Source: JALOOE01 sp964423545 (GTDB taxonomy: Bacteria > Chloroflexota > Anaerolineae > CG2-30-64-16). From it: a stretch of 5,702 nt of DNA. Positions 4,701-5,702 of the stretch are shown piece after piece. The notes under the pieces were generated by a model, which saw nothing but the letters and a program-made list of their open reading frames with translations, was not told where the DNA came from and ran no database searches. Within the stretch, counting starts at the first letter, position 1; each line of letters starts with the position of its first letter. The DNA lies in contig CAYRFV010000325.1 in the NCBI GenBank assembly GCA_964423545.1, positions 1 through 5,702 of the forward strand. Direction: 5' to 3'. The position numbers and the translations under genes were made by a program.

Positions 4701-5702
4701 ATGAACTCCAAACAGCGTGTGCTTATCGCGCTCAAACGCACCGGCCTGCCCGATCGCGTGCCGCTTCAGTTCGATCTGCACCGCGGGCTCCTTGACCAGT
4801 TCGGGGCGAAGTACGGCATCTCGGTCACGTATTCCCCGTCGTACTACGAAGATGTCATGTACCGCATCTCGGCGAACGACCTGCGCACCGCGATGGGCAG
4901 CGATTGCGTGGTGGTCGGCGGCGGGCTGCCCGCGGGCTACAGCCATCGAGTCACTGATGACGGCTGCATTGTCAACGAGTTCGGCATGACCATGCGCCAG
5001 GGTCTGCTCTACATGGACGTGGTCGGCTGTCCGCTGGCGAACGCCAGTTCCGTCGATGAGGTTGCCCGCTTCCCGTTTCCTGATCCCCATGCGGCCGGAC
5101 GTATGGATCATGCCGCACGCGATATCGCTCGCTTCGGCTCGGAGTACTTCGTGATCGGCGACATGGAGCTGACCATGTTCGAGATGGCGTGGCATATGGT
5201 CGGGCTGGAGAAGTTCATGGTCGACCTGGTCAGCCGCGAGCCTTATGTGGAGGCGCTGCTCGACAAATGCAAGGAGTTCAGCATCGGCATCGGCAAGCAG
5301 TTGGTGGCGCTCGGTGTGGATGCGGTGTGGGCGGGCGACGACTTCGGCGCCCAGAACGGCATGATGATCTCACCCCGCCTGTGGCGCAGCGTCTTCAAGC
5401 CGCGCTTTCGCGAGGTCTTCGCTGAGATGAAGGCCGCCAACCCGAATGTGCTGATCGGCTACCACTGCGATGGCGCGATCGCGCCCATCCTCGATGATCT
5501 GATCGAGATCGGGCTGGAGGTGTTCAATCCGGTGCAGCCGAACGTGCCCGGCCACGAGGCAGAGGCGCTCAAGGCTCGCTTTGGGGATCGTCTCTCCTTC
5601 TGGGGCGCTATCGATCAGCAACAGCTGCTTCCGTTCGGAACTCCGGCCGAGATCGAGGCTGAGGTGAAAGCCAAGATCGAGGCGCTCGGTAAAGGCGGCG
5701 GC
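4701..5702 (+). CDS. Uroporphyrinogen decarboxylase family protein, probable corrinoid-linked methyltransferase-like (3' end outside window)
   Basis: 334 codons are open to the window edge; homologues suggest that only a few tens of residues are missing. The start MNSKQRVLIAL..TGLPDRVPLQFDL is typical of UROD-like proteins outside heme synthesis. Further family blocks are FVIGDMELTMFEMAW (154-168), VWAGDDFGAQNGMMISPRLW (210-229), VLIGYHCDGAIAPILDDLIE (250-269), FNPVQPN (274-280) and FWGAIDQQQLLPFGTP (301-316). The family comprises true UroD (HemE) and the MtaA/CmuA-type methyltransferases that move methyl groups between corrinoid proteins and thiols such as coenzyme M. The sequence favours the second branch: it lacks the HemE N-terminus and matches the 'HxxG..I..ILDDLIEIG...NPVQP' pattern. 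The zinc motif HxC of MtaA reads H255-C256-D257-G258 here, so Asp replaces the second ligand. No corrinoid protein gene is visible. Substrate unknown. Confidence 0.85.
   Translation, partial: MNSKQRVLIALKRTGLPDRVPLQFDLHRGLLDQFGAKYGISVTYSPSYYEDVMYRISANDLRTAMGSDCVVVGGGLPAGYSHRVTDDGCIVNEFGMTMRQGLLYMDVVGCPLANASSVDEVARFPFPDPHAAGRMDHAARDIARFGSEYFVIGDMELTMFEMAWHMVGLEKFMVDLVSREPYVEALLDKCKEFSIGIGKQLVALGVDAVWAGDDFGAQNGMMISPRLWRSVFKPRFREVFAEMKAANPNVLIGYHCDGAIAPILDDLIEIGLEVFNPVQPNVPGHEAEALKARFGDRLSFWGAIDQQQLLPFGTPAEIEAEVKAKIEALGKGGG

Noticed and set aside
4437..5195. A 252-codon minus-strand frame across the Nim-like and UROD-like genes
   Set aside because: It spans two well-supported + strand genes and shows shadow composition.

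Overview
The window is GC-rich bacterial chromosome. Every supportable gene lies on the + strand, and the coding frames show strong G/C bias at third codon positions. The mix of an extended RecJ, an orphan PHP-domain protein, a Nim-like flavoprotein and a uroporphyrinogen-decarboxylase-like (UROD-like) methyltransferase, together with GC-rich codon use, is most like an environmental Chloroflexota (Anaerolineae-type) genome. That placement is inferred from gene flavour only; there is no rRNA or other marker here.

Layout: (1) 3-1445 is the 3' part of recJ, whose catalytic DHH half lies upstream of the window. (2) 1466-2350 follows 20 bases later and encodes a TIM-barrel protein of the xylose-isomerase / AP-endonuclease-2 superfamily, with some resemblance to the cobamide-remodelling enzyme CbiR. 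(3) 2351-2666 is a 316-base non-coding spacer. It holds a REP-like double hairpin (2377-2431), repeated copies of the heptamer CTGTCAA / TTGACAG, a GC-rich palindrome overlapping a perfect TTGACA box, and a possible leader stem-loop. (4) 2667-4028 encodes a 453-residue PHP-domain protein with an atypical second metal motif. (5) 4085-4588 encodes a small FMN-binding split-barrel protein (pyridoxamine-phosphate-oxidase family, Nim-like). (6) 4589-4700 is a short spacer with three predicted stem-loops. (7) 4701 to the window end is a UROD-family protein, open at its 3' end, lacking perhaps a few tens of residues.

How the genes may work together: recJ is a DNA-repair housekeeping gene, and the TIM-barrel gene is probably co-transcribed with it. 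The PHP and Nim-like genes look like a second transcription unit starting from the 2351-2666 spacer. The UROD-like gene has its own strong ribosome binding site behind a structured spacer. If the TIM-barrel protein really is CbiR-like and the UROD-like protein really is a corrinoid-linked methyltransferase, the neighbourhood would be a small cobamide-dependent C1 locus. That link is a hypothesis, not shown by the sequence. No CRISPR array, tRNA, rRNA, insertion sequence or phage gene was seen.
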